This document shows positions 1 through 6,809 of a stretch of 20,834 nucleotides of DNA, in pieces. Position numbers and translations under genes: made by a program. The DNA comes from a virus. The notes below the pieces were generated by a model. The model saw only the letters and a list, made by a program, of their open reading frames with translations, had not been told where the DNA came from and ran no database searches. The stretch is from positions 3,121 to 23,954 of the IMG/VR virus record IMGVR_UViG_3300037847_002096. One strand, given 5' to 3'. How positions within the stretch are numbered: position 1 is the first letter of the stretch; each line of letters starts with the position of its first letter.

Positions 1-86
1 TATGCACGGATCAACCGGCGACTGACACTGTTGCTATAGCGGTTGAGATCAATCGCGTTTCGGAATATCTCGCGAAGCTCGCTCAT
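1..86 (-). CDS. Probable head morphogenesis / minor head protein, N-terminal fragment
   Basis: Only the first 28 codons or so lie inside the window; the gene runs off the left edge. The visible start reads MSELREIFRNAIDLNRYSNS and continues VSRRLIRA. The pattern of a short helix followed by RYSNSVSRR resembles the beginning of SPP1 gp7 / Mu F-type minor head proteins, which assist capsid assembly and often follow the portal gene. Its ATG overlaps the stop of the upstream gene in an ATGA, so translation is probably coupled. The family call is inferred from position after the portal and from this short stretch only. It could instead be another structural protein. Confidence 0.55.
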   Translation of the reverse strand, partial: MSELREIFRNAIDLNRYSNSVSRRLIRA

Positions 87-367
87 GACTCATAAATGCC
101 TAGATATTGCGGGTCATCAATACAGGCCACCGACACGTCACAGCCAGCACGCAGCGCATTGCCGACAAGATTAGAAAACTCGGCAATGACATCTTGGTCA
201 TACAGGCCGATTGATGTTTCCGACACGCCGGAAATCTTGCCGCGCAAATACCAAGTGACCCGAATCACCGCGTAGGTCTGTTCTGTCAGCTCTTGCTTTG
301 AGAAGAACAGCAATCGGTTGATCGGCTCGTCCGGCTTGCGCTTGCGCAGATTATCCAGCCAACTCAT
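83..367 (-). CDS. Hypothetical protein between portal and head gene
   Basis: A 94-residue soluble protein beginning MSWLDNLRKRKPDEP. It has no signal peptide or membrane segment. The start overlaps the end of the portal gene by 17 bases and the stop overlaps the next gene in ATGA, so it is embedded in the packaging/head operon. I do not recognise the family. The N-terminus is basic, and the rest looks like a mixed alpha/beta fold containing two cysteines. Its position argues for a head accessory or structural role, but nothing in the sequence proves this. Confidence 0.75.
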   Translation of the reverse strand: MSWLDNLRKRKPDEPINRLLFFSKQELTEQTYAVIRVTWYLRGKISGVSETSIGLYDQDVIAEFSNLVGNALRAGCDVSVACIDDPQYLGIYES

Positions 368-1796
368 CTTCAGCCTCCGTCTCTGCTTCTGGCATTGTGA
401 CCTCTAATTCAGGCGCAGGCTCGGGTTCGGGCTGTTGCATCTCGATTAGGCCGCCGGTCTGCGTGGCCTCAATCTCCTCTTCAACGTCGAACTCATCGCC
501 CAATACCTCACCAGCAGACAGCTGGTTAAGCAGTGTTTCCTGCGTGATGGTGCCTGCGGTGTAAAGCTGCAGCAGTGCTTGTATTTCGTCCGGCTCAAGG
601 CGTGTAGCCAGGAAGTCGCGATTGATAAAGCTGCTGCCCGCCACAGGCTGTTGCATGTACTGCGCGTGAAAGCCCAAGCAGTTATCAATAAGGTCTTGCA
701 TCTGCTGAGCGATCACCATCATCGTGCTGTCGCCTTGGCTGCGATCGATGCGCTTGGCCTCTGCAGTCTCTGCGCTGAGCTTTTGACCCAGCACAGCGGC
801 CAGGCCTAGCTCATTGATCTGCTGCGCGATCTGATCAAGACGCTGGAACTGTGCGCTGTAGCTGTTACCGCTTGGCTCGATGTATTCCGCCCGTGCAGCT
901 TCAGGCAGTGCCATGGCTTCACCAGGCCCTGCGCTGATTTCTTCTGCTGACTGCGGGAACCCATAGATCGCCAGCATTGGCACAGCACTGATGTGTAGCT
1001 GGTTGTCCAGGTCGGATTGAACCTGATACGCCTTGAGATTCAACTCAGCAATGTCTGCCAGCGGTGGCCGCGACTCAAGAACATTGACGCGGTTGGAATA
1101 GGCAACAGCGAAAGGAATCTCGCTGAGGCTCGTCGTCCCTTCATCGACAAGAACAAAATCGCCTTTCTTGTCTTTCTGATGGATCTCAAACGCGCCAGGT
1201 GTTAACACCCGTACCTGCTGCACCTGCTTCTCGCCGTAAAGGCCATCGGGCACGGTGATGGTCTCCATCAGCCGCAGCTGGGTTAGCTGTTGCTTGCCTT
1301 CCTTGATTTCAGAGCGCCATCCCAAGATGTCCCGTGGCGTGTACTGCGTCCAATACGGGCGACCATTCTCGCCTGCCTTTGGCGCATCGACAAGAACACC
1401 AACGTGGCCATACCTTATGCAGCGTTTGGCTGTCTCGAAAGTCCAGACGTTTAGGTCATTGCCTTGCAGATCTACGTCAAAAAGCTGCTCAGTAACAACA
1501 TCGCTAACGTCTTCAAGCCGCACAGGTTTGCGGGTCAACATGCCCGCCAACATGCGTTCAAGCCTGACGTAATAAGGCGCAAGCGTTGAACGCATTAACC
1601 TGTTGTCATAAGCCTCGTCTAGTTCTCTTGGTTCTTGCGGAAGATATTTTCTATGCGCCTTGCGCACGGAATACGTTCCACCTTGCAGAGCCTCTATCAA
1701 CAACCAATGCGGCTCCATGTTGACGTAAGCCGTGTTCGGGCTTTCCACCGTCGTCACGTTGCCAACACGTTGGCGACCAGAAAAGCCTGAGTACAC
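351..1796 (-). CDS. Portal protein, DUF4055-like
   Basis: About 481 residues, the usual size for a DUF4055-type portal, the ring at one capsid vertex through which DNA is packaged and the tail attaches. Early residues contain HWLLIEALQGGTYSVRKA followed by KYLP, which fits the opening of this family. The C-terminus is an acidic Glu/Pro-rich tail. The annotated start is a GTG at 1796. Another GTG thirteen codons in (VTTVESPNTAY) is a fair alternative. The gene lies directly downstream of terL with a 26-base gap, the standard terS-terL-portal order. The role is strongly supported by context; the exact family is from recognition by eye. Confidence 0.85.
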   Translation of the reverse strand: MYSGFSGRQRVGNVTTVESPNTAYVNMEPHWLLIEALQGGTYSVRKAHRKYLPQEPRELDEAYDNRLMRSTLAPYYVRLERMLAGMLTRKPVRLEDVSDVVTEQLFDVDLQGNDLNVWTFETAKRCIRYGHVGVLVDAPKAGENGRPYWTQYTPRDILGWRSEIKEGKQQLTQLRLMETITVPDGLYGEKQVQQVRVLTPGAFEIHQKDKKGDFVLVDEGTTSLSEIPFAVAYSNRVNVLESRPPLADIAELNLKAYQVQSDLDNQLHISAVPMLAIYGFPQSAEEISAGPGEAMALPEAARAEYIEPSGNSYSAQFQRLDQIAQQINELGLAAVLGQKLSAETAEAKRIDRSQGDSTMMVIAQQMQDLIDNCLGFHAQYMQQPVAGSSFINRDFLATRLEPDEIQALLQLYTAGTITQETLLNQLSAGEVLGDEFDVEEEIEATQTGGLIEMQQPEPEPAPELEVTMPEAETEAEDELAG

Positions 1797-1822
1797 AGCT
1801 AAATCCCACCCATGCGATCAGT

Positions 1823-3172
1823 TTAGTAAAGCCTGATTCCAGTACCACGACCAGCGCGGGCATGGAGCATTGAGAAATCTCTGTAGACGAGATAGCCAAG
1901 CGCATCATTCATATGGTCATAGCCCGCATCTTTATCGGGGTCTCCTGCCTCGCTGTAGCTCTGCAGCTCCAAACATTCGATGGTCCGTTTGCAGCTAGCG
2001 GCAACCTGCAGCCTTACTTGACCTTTCCCATTCTCCAACAAAGCCTGAACAGAAGCCACCCGATCACGGATGGGAGGGTTGGCCTTCGGTGATTGATTGC
2101 TAAACCCATAAGACTCCAAGATCTGGATGTCAGTGCGCGAGGCGTTCGTGCTTCTGTTTCCGCCTGATGCGTCAGGGTAGATGTAAACCGGGCGTCCATC
2201 AGCTCGGCGTTGTATTTCTTGGGCCATGGCGTCGGTGTCATGTGCGCCGCTGATCTCATCGATCAGGAGAAGTTTTTCTCCAAGACGGACACCGATGACT
2301 GCGTTTGAGTTGCCGACGTTGAAGTCGCAGCCGACGCGTAGAGGTTCGCGGCTTACGTCTGGGATGTCGGTTATGACGTGCTTTGCCCGGTCGAAACGGT
2401 CATAGACCTGACCAGTTGTGAGTGAAACAAACTCGCCCTGCAGGTACGCCTTAAGAAGGCTGGGATCGTAGTTTGCCTCAAGTCGCTCGATGAAGTCTTG
2501 GGGCAGCCAAGGATTGTCTGCCGTGCGCATCTTAATCAACTTTCTGTCTGTGCGCTGTTGCGCATCCTCTGAGCCAAAGGTGTTCCACATCCAGCGGAAT
2601 CCTTCAGGTGTTGAGGCAGCACCGAACTGACGCACGTTGCCAGAGCGAAGACGACCAAGAATCTTGGGAAACGCCTTCTCAGCAATAGATGGCGCAACGG
2701 TATCGATTTCATCAGCCAGCACCCAAGCAAGGTTCAAGCCGATGATGCGTGACCAGTTTTCAAAACTGCGGCAAATTATTTTCGTATCACCGCCAGGCAG
2801 GTGGAGAACGTATTCAGCCAAAGGTGATGCCCTGAAGCTGTACGGGATGTCGTACTGCTCTAGAAACGCCTCAAAGTCGTTTTGCCAAATGTCACGGATC
2901 AAAGGGCCTGTGGGCTCCATGACGCAACCAACAAAGCCTTGATTGGCGATAGCAAGGGCTAAAGCCTTGGCGCACAAGCTTCTGGTTTTACCAGCCCCAT
3001 AGCCCGCAGAAAGCCCAATGATCTGCGTCGATTGATCGTCTACAAAGGCAAGCTGACCTGGGTGCAGATCAGCCTTGATGCGTTGAACCAAGCCGTCCGC
3101 TGATTCTTGCGTTGGCGGCGTGGCGAAGGCTAGGAGCGGCTCTGAGTCTGTTAGCCCTGTTAACAGTGGCAT
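1823..3172 (-). CDS. terL: Terminase large subunit (packaging ATPase and nuclease)
   Basis: 449 residues with the two expected domains. The ATPase part shows Walker A GYGAGKT (residues 57-63), Walker B VLADEID (151-157) and a coupling motif AASTP (185-189). The C-terminal RNase H-like nuclease shows GCDFNVG (D283), IYPDASGG (D334) and DHMNDALGYLVYR (D419, D423) as metal-binding acidic residues. It pumps and cuts concatemeric phage DNA at the portal during head filling. The start ATG shares one base with the stop of the small subunit (TGATG), so the two are translationally coupled. Confidence 0.96.
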   Translation of the reverse strand: MPLLTGLTDSEPLLAFATPPTQESADGLVQRIKADLHPGQLAFVDDQSTQIIGLSAGYGAGKTRSLCAKALALAIANQGFVGCVMEPTGPLIRDIWQNDFEAFLEQYDIPYSFRASPLAEYVLHLPGGDTKIICRSFENWSRIIGLNLAWVLADEIDTVAPSIAEKAFPKILGRLRSGNVRQFGAASTPEGFRWMWNTFGSEDAQQRTDRKLIKMRTADNPWLPQDFIERLEANYDPSLLKAYLQGEFVSLTTGQVYDRFDRAKHVITDIPDVSREPLRVGCDFNVGNSNAVIGVRLGEKLLLIDEISGAHDTDAMAQEIQRRADGRPVYIYPDASGGNRSTNASRTDIQILESYGFSNQSPKANPPIRDRVASVQALLENGKGQVRLQVAASCKRTIECLELQSYSEAGDPDKDAGYDHMNDALGYLVYRDFSMLHARAGRGTGIRLY

Positions 3173-3489
3173 CAGATGTCGAAGCGCAGCAGCTTGGCCT
3201 GAGTCTCCAGGGCCTTGATTGCCAACTGCAGATTGTCGTCCTTCCCAGCCTTCTGCTCATATTTAACAAGGCGTGCGATTGCAGCAGCTAGCCATTCAGG
3301 ACGCTCGATCTCTGCATCCTGTTGGATTAACTGGCGGGCACGTTGCATGTAGATGTCAGCAGTCCTTTCGCTGACATCCCACTGCTCCGCCGCATATTGC
3401 AAAATCTCAAACCGAGAATATGACTTAATTAGTAAGCCATAAACAGTTCGGACCCTGCTTTCAATTTCTGCGTTCGTACTTTTCGCCAT
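3172..3489 (-). CDS. terS: Terminase small subunit
   Basis: 105 residues immediately upstream of terL and overlapping it by one base. Residues about 25-52 (SRFEILQYAAEQWDVSERTA, then IYMQRAR) form a helix-turn-helix of the type used by small terminases to recognise the packaging site. The C-terminal half is helical (LAIKALETQAKLLRFDI), consistent with oligomerisation and contact with the large subunit. It is likely to select phage DNA and start packaging. Identification rests on the HTH, size and the terS-terL arrangement. Confidence 0.85.
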   Translation of the reverse strand: MAKSTNAEIESRVRTVYGLLIKSYSRFEILQYAAEQWDVSERTADIYMQRARQLIQQDAEIERPEWLAAAIARLVKYEQKAGKDDNLQLAIKALETQAKLLRFDI

Positions 3490-3525
3490 GCCCTGAAGTT
3501 AACAGGGGTTTGGGGCAAGGGTAGC

Positions 3526-3705
3526 TCAGAAGCGTTCGGGTTGATGTGCTTTGCGCCAATAGTCGGTGAGTCGAACAACCTTGTCTTCAACAAGGTGCAT
3601 CGAGCTGACTGTTGCCTTGAACTCCCCGACCAAGACTTGGATTGCCCCATCTGGGAGGTTGCGGATTTTGGGATTTGGCGTAGGCAGCTCTGAGGCGTCG
3701 CTCAT
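3526..3705 (-). CDS. Small hypothetical protein
   Basis: 59 residues if started at the ATG at 3705 (MSDASELPTPNPKIRNLPDG). The same frame is open far upstream, but the upstream residues look like random coding. Candidate upstream ATGs at 3729 and 3975 are therefore less likely. The protein is soluble, has a Pro-rich N-terminus and then a probable beta/helix segment (AIQVLVGEFKATV). It overlaps another plausible open frame (3587-3781) over more than 100 bases, so one of the two may be false or the pair may reflect a frameshift. Function unknown. Confidence 0.55.
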   Translation of the reverse strand: MSDASELPTPNPKIRNLPDGAIQVLVGEFKATVSSMHLVEDKVVRLTDYWRKAHQPERF

Positions 3706-3781
3706 AGTTGAGGAATGCGCGTAGTTCATTGTGGCGCTGAAGTTGGCGAAGGTCGTGGTCTTGAATGCGAATAAGTTCCAT
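3587..3781 (-). CDS. Possible small protein in an overlapping frame
   Basis: Open frame of 64 residues from the ATG at 3781. The N-terminal half (MELIRIQDHDLRQLQRHNEL, then RAFLNYERRLRAAYA) looks like a genuine amphipathic helical protein, rich in Arg and Leu. The C-terminal part (PPRWGNPSLGRG and beyond) overlaps the other small gene in a different frame and looks much less protein-like. Possibilities are a real gene with a large overlap, a gene whose true stop was lost, or a product continued by a frameshift into the neighbouring frame. No function can be assigned. Confidence 0.4.
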   Translation of the reverse strand: MELIRIQDHDLRQLQRHNELRAFLNYERRLRAAYAKSQNPQPPRWGNPSLGRGVQGNSQLDAPC

Positions 3782-3910
3782 GTGTTGAATTGTGGTGTCG
3801 GGGTATGGATCAGGCCTGAAGTCCTGCCCTGCCTTTCCCTGCACCCAGGGTGTTGTATAGCTTTCAGCCTGCTAAAGGAAGAGTCAGGCATCAGGCTCCC
3901 CGACGTGTGA

Positions 3911-4114
3911 TTAAGGCCAGTCACTGCGAACAGCAGCAAGAACAGCCGCAAGTCCTTTTTGAGGCGGCTGCTCATTGACGGCTAGCTGAATAGCCAATTC
4001 CAATAAAGCCCGGGAGGTAGCAGTACGACTCATGCCTGAAGCCTTAGCCAATTTTTTCAAACGGTCGTGATGCCAATCATCCAAACGGATGCCGACCTGC
4101 ATGGCACAAGTCAT
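3911..4114 (-). CDS. Ribbon-helix-helix DNA-binding protein
   Basis: 67 residues. The pattern MQVGIRLDDWHHDRLKKLAK, then ASGMSRTATSRALLELAIQLA, is a complete RHH (CopG/Arc/MetJ-like) fold: a short beta strand that reads the DNA major groove as a dimer, a first helix, the GMS-type turn, and a second helix. Such proteins are small repressors or plasmid/phage copy regulators. Its ATG shares a base with the upstream stop (TGATG). A likely phage regulator; its operator is not identifiable here. Confidence 0.78.
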   Translation of the reverse strand: MTCAMQVGIRLDDWHHDRLKKLAKASGMSRTATSRALLELAIQLAVNEQPPQKGLAAVLAAVRSDWP

Positions 4115-4389
4115 CAGTCGTACTCCTCCACGGTGTAAGAGAAGCCGCAGTCCTTGGCGTCTGCAATGAGCTGGTCACGCTCATGCTCTGTGTAGGCCCA
4201 TTCAGTCCATTCGAGCTTGTCGTTGAGCTTGGCCTCGACGTAGTAGCGGGTAGCAGGTTCCATGGTTTTCAGCTTTAGAAGGTTTGTGGCCTCAAGCTGA
4301 TCTTGGTGCTGCTGGAAGGACTCGAACAGATCGAGCATGTAATTGTGATAGTCCATCAGGCGGGGATCTCTCCAACGCCAATATGGCAT
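4114..4389 (-). CDS. Hypothetical protein
   Basis: 91 residues, soluble, acidic toward the C-terminus and rich in aromatic residues (MPYWRW start, EWTEWAYTEHERDQLIADAK near the end). A second start at the ATG at 4356 (MDYHNYMLDLF) is plausible. The segment RYYVEAKLNDKLEWTEWAYT followed by a helix resembles a small beta-alpha module, but I recognise no family. It lies between two RHH genes. A perfect hairpin sits just upstream of its start and carries the stop codon of the preceding gene. Confidence 0.65.
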   Translation of the reverse strand: MPYWRWRDPRLMDYHNYMLDLFESFQQHQDQLEATNLLKLKTMEPATRYYVEAKLNDKLEWTEWAYTEHERDQLIADAKDCGFSYTVEEYD

Positions 4390-4394
4390 ACCAG

Positions 4395-4416
4395 GCAGAG
4401 GGCGTCAACCCTCTGC
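4395..4416 (-). repeat. Perfect 8-bp inverted repeat at a gene junction
   Basis: On the minus strand GCAGAGGG, loop TTGACG, CCCTCTGC. The TGA stop of the RHH gene at 4405-4671 lies in the loop, and the next start codon (4389) is 5 bases past the stem. There is no T-run, so it is not a standard terminator. It may affect mRNA processing or downstream initiation. Confidence 0.5.
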
Positions 4417-4671
4417 TGCTAACGCGCAAATGACAGTACATATAATCGGCTCCAGTTGATGCCTGGGGATTCCGCCGTACTGGCGGCTAACAGCAGTGAT
4501 GGCGCGATCAATGCAGTCACGGCCGCTGCCCAGCGATGCGACGCGCTGTGGGTACAGCACACGCTCACGGATCAGTTCTTTGCGGGACATGCCATGAGCG
4601 GCTGCTTCCATGTTCAGCCTGTTGCGTTCCTCAGGCGTGGCGTCAAATTCAATGCGGCTTAAGTGGCTCAT
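4405..4671 (-). CDS. Ribbon-helix-helix-like protein
   Basis: 88 residues. The N-terminal half (SRIEFDATPEERNRLNMEAA, then AHGMSRKELIRERVL) fits a strand-helix-turn-helix RHH pattern similar to those in plasmid mobilisation accessory and phage regulatory proteins. The C-terminal half (residues about 45-88) is an additional helical segment ending ICTVICALAAEG. A DNA-binding, dimeric regulator is likely. The ATG shares a base with the stop of the upstream gene, placing it in the same operon. Its targets are unknown. Confidence 0.7.
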   Translation of the reverse strand: MSHLSRIEFDATPEERNRLNMEAAAHGMSRKELIRERVLYPQRVASLGSGRDCIDRAITAVSRQYGGIPRHQLEPIICTVICALAAEG

Positions 4672-4898
4672 CAGAAGTCGAAGGGTTCAGGTTCAGGTTT
4701 TGTGGATGGTGCTAGGTCTCGCGGGCTTGGCCCGGCTTCAACGTGCACAGCCTTGGGTTCATCCCGCAAAAGGTTGCGGTAGTTCTTGCTGATGCAGCCG
4801 GGCGGCGGCGTGTCGAGATCTTCCAGCGTCCAGTAACCCTTGGCGATGCCATCGCGCAAGGTCTTGATGGTGCTGGTGATGTCCTGTAATGGGTTCAT
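4671..4898 (-). CDS. Small hypothetical protein
   Basis: 75 residues from the ATG at 4898 (MNPLQDITSTIKTLRDGIAK); a TTG three codons further upstream (4907) would overlap the preceding gene. The first half is probably helical and contains KGYWTLEDLDTPPPGCISKN. The second half is Pro-rich, acidic and probably disordered (STKPEPEPFDF). No membrane segment or known domain is visible. Operon position between RHH genes and a nuclease-like gene is all that hints at function. Confidence 0.7.
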   Translation of the reverse strand: MNPLQDITSTIKTLRDGIAKGYWTLEDLDTPPPGCISKNYRNLLRDEPKAVHVEAGPSPRDLAPSTKPEPEPFDF

Positions 4899-4903
4899 GG
4901 GGC

Positions 4904-5785
4904 TCAAAGCTCTGGGATTTCAGGACGAGCACGGTTTTCACACCATTCCTCGAACTTCTCGCCGAGCTGGAAGCACTTGAGCTGCGGGAACTGCGGCGAG
5001 GCCATGCGCTTGAAGTCTGAGAGGTCAAAGTCAGCCAACACCCAAATCATGTCGTTGCGGGCAAGGTTATTGGCGTAGAACTCGATTTGCTGCAGAAGAA
5101 GCTCTGGGGCAGTTGGTTGTATTCGCACTTCACCCCAGTATGAAAAATTTTGGTTTCTTGAATAATTTCGTAGACTTGGACGGTCGCAACTGTATTTTCT
5201 GTCGGGATTCCAACTTAAAGCTCTAGCATCAAATTCAAGCTCCACAAGTGTTGACGGATTGCCGTAACCCTCCGGCCAAACCCGTGCTTCGTAGGAAAAG
5301 TTTCCGGAAACGTAAGAGGGCGTCAACGACCAGTCAGAAAAACATCCTCTAAAACTCACGTCTAAAAACCCCTTTGCACCCGATGCAGGCCCGACAACCA
5401 TCGACGTAAATTCTGCACAACTATCAATATCTTGTCGCGCCCAATAACCTTTAAATTGTTCAATGTGTTTTATAGCAGCCTTACGAAAAAGCTGAGGATC
5501 TGAAGGGACAACGGTTCCAGAGTGTTCAATCTTATCTGCAACGTCCTGAGGAATTCCCTTTAAGTGTTTTATTTGTAAGTCGTCAAAAATAGGATCTTCT
5601 TTGCAAAAAGAATTTTTTTCAATTTGCAGCATAGCGTGATCCTGGATTCTGTTTGCTAAAGATGCTTCAACCCAGGGGCGCATTTTTTCCTGTAGATACT
5701 CACAGGCAAGCCCATGCTTGGGGTCTTCCTTGTCAGGGTCACGAAAACCGAGACGAGAAAGCGCGGATTGGTGTTGACGAGTCAT
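4904..5785 (-). CDS. Orphan protein with a possible PD-(D/E)XK-like C-terminal motif
   Basis: 293 residues, by far the largest protein in this small-gene operon. I recognise no family with certainty. The C-terminal third contains YWGEVRIQPTAPELLLQQIE (residues about 217-236) preceded by LVELEFDAR. This recalls the E-V-K ... E-x-x-R-Q-I-x-x-Y pattern of some PD-(D/E)XK nuclease-fold phage proteins, but with Arg at the usual Lys position. The middle of the gene (roughly 5110-5700) is visibly richer in A and T than flanking genes, suggesting separate origin. Start and stop sit tightly against its neighbours. Confidence 0.7.
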   Translation of the reverse strand: MTRQHQSALSRLGFRDPDKEDPKHGLACEYLQEKMRPWVEASLANRIQDHAMLQIEKNSFCKEDPIFDDLQIKHLKGIPQDVADKIEHSGTVVPSDPQLFRKAAIKHIEQFKGYWARQDIDSCAEFTSMVVGPASGAKGFLDVSFRGCFSDWSLTPSYVSGNFSYEARVWPEGYGNPSTLVELEFDARALSWNPDRKYSCDRPSLRNYSRNQNFSYWGEVRIQPTAPELLLQQIEFYANNLARNDMIWVLADFDLSDFKRMASPQFPQLKCFQLGEKFEEWCENRARPEIPEL

Positions 5786-5790
5786 GGTGA

Positions 5791-6081
5791 TCAGTAAGAA
5801 CGAGAGGACTTGTATTCGGCGTCAGCCGCAGGATGCAGGACGAACCTGCCGGGCATGATGCCTTCAACAGATGGGCAGTAGGTGCAGTAGCGACCCAGGT
5901 GATCAAAACGGCCCATGCAGTGCGGAGCAGCAGGCCGCACGCGGCCATCCATTTGATTGAGGGCAGATTCCATGTCACCTGCACGGATGGCCTTGAAATC
6001 AGGCATGGCCCCCTCTTTGGCTTGCATGGGCACGACGGCAAAAACAAAGTGCTCGGCGGCTTCGGGTTCGAACAGCTTCAT
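5791..6081 (-). CDS. Hypothetical protein with a possible zinc-binding cluster
   Basis: 96 residues from the ATG at 6081, which shares one base with the stop of the upstream replication-like gene (TGATG). The same frame is open further upstream but that part overlaps the neighbour and is unlikely to be translated. Near the middle, H54-C55 and then C66-x2-C69 (HCMGRFDHLGRYCTYC) could form a small zinc site. The N-terminus (HFVFAVVPMQAK) is strand-like. It might assist the adjacent replication protein, but that is inferred from position only. Confidence 0.68.
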   Translation of the reverse strand: MKLFEPEAAEHFVFAVVPMQAKEGAMPDFKAIRAGDMESALNQMDGRVRPAAPHCMGRFDHLGRYCTYCPSVEGIMPGRFVLHPAADAEYKSSRSY

Positions 6082-6809
6082 CAGAGGAACATGGATGACT
6101 TGGTGGGCGCTGGGGCGTTGTCTTCGAGGTAGACGGCATAGCACTCATCACGGAGCCAACGAAAGCAATCAGGCAGCGGCGAGGCAAACTCCCCGACACC
6201 TTGCCTTGATCGGATGTCCTCAATGGCACCGTCAATGGCACGCATTAGGTCTTCGGGTTGTAACTCGTCAGGGACAAGCTGGCCCCAAAGCTGCACGGCC
6301 TTGGGTTTGGACTGGCCGTTGGCGCGATGGCGGCAGCCCTGATACCGCTTCCAAAAGGCCTCGAACTCAGGGGTGCCCTTGGTCTTCTTAGCGCGTGGTT
6401 TACGCGCCTTTTCGACCTTAATTTCAGTTTTAACACCTTTATATATGTTTTTTTCGTGGTCAGGTTCTTGGGCAGAAGACTGAACAGCCGTTGTCTGGGG
6501 CGGAGGTAGCTGCTGCTCTTGAGCAGTTTCTTCTGCGCTTTCAGGTTGCTTCAGCGAAGGCTTATGACCTGTGAGAGGGCGGAGGTTACCTTGTTGTGGT
6601 CCCGCACCGACGTGGTACGCGGACAGACTAGCGAACCCGTCAAGGCCTTGAATCTTTGAATCGATCAGATCCCTGATCACAGTTGACTTGTTGCGAAATG
6701 GTCTGACCTGCGACGACAGCCAAACCAGCTGTTCCTCCGTGATTCTGACGTTGATGTGTGGCACAAACGGTTGACGTTGCTTCGCAAAGGTGCCACGTTT
6801 GCGACGCAT
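6081..6809 (-). CDS. Replication-initiator-like protein with N-terminal RHH domain
   Basis: 242 residues from the ATG at 6809 (a TTG two codons upstream is less likely). Residues about 18-52 (HINVRITEEQLVWLSSQV, then NKSTVIRDLIDSKI) are an RHH DNA-binding domain. A long Gln/Pro/Ala-rich linker follows. The C-terminal domain has FEAFWKRY, then KPKAVQLWGQL and DCFRWLRDECYAVYLED. This order of FW-x2-Y, a Lys/Ala helix, W and a final aromatic helix resembles the C-terminus of phage replication organisers such as O-type proteins. Likely job: bind an origin and recruit a helicase or loader. The call is inference from motif order. It is divergent to the nuclease gene. Confidence 0.6.
   Translation of the reverse strand: MRRKRGTFAKQRQPFVPHINVRITEEQLVWLSSQVRPFRNKSTVIRDLIDSKIQGLDGFASLSAYHVGAGPQQGNLRPLTGHKPSLKQPESAEETAQEQQLPPPQTTAVQSSAQEPDHEKNIYKGVKTEIKVEKARKPRAKKTKGTPEFEAFWKRYQGCRHRANGQSKPKAVQLWGQLVPDELQPEDLMRAIDGAIEDIRSRQGVGEFASPLPDCFRWLRDECYAVYLEDNAPAPTKSSMFL
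6391..6454. other. Candidate replication origin inside the initiator-like gene
   Basis: A perfect inverted repeat GCGCGT-GGTTT-ACGCGC (6391-6407) is followed, 10 bases on, by a 37-base tract (6418-6454) in which 31 bases are A or T, including TATATAT and a run of seven T. It lies in the linker-coding part of a replication-like gene, as the lambda origin lies within O. Two short direct repeats (GGGCGGAGGT at 6498 and 6577; TCAGGTT at 6460 and 6541) sit beside it. This is an inference. Confidence 0.3.

Noticed and set aside
446-988. Alternative minus-strand frames inside the portal gene
   Set aside because: Frame-shifted shadows rich in Ser/Arg/Cys without domain features.
3782-3910. Possible minus-strand promoter with TATACA (3854-3859)
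   Set aside because: No recognisable -35 at 16-18 bases; the spacer region has only weak hairpins.
3706-3975. Long upstream extension of the 3526-3705 frame to 149 residues
   Set aside because: The extension overlaps the RHH gene end and has no protein-like features beyond a chance hydrophobic run.
4441-4446. TATAAT on the plus strand
   Set aside because: No usable -35 at the right distance, and it would drive antisense transcription into a minus-strand operon with no plus-strand gene.
6771-6799. TTGACG upstream of the divergent nuclease gene as a promoter
   Set aside because: The hexamer 17 bases downstream (CACGTT) is too far from a -10 consensus.
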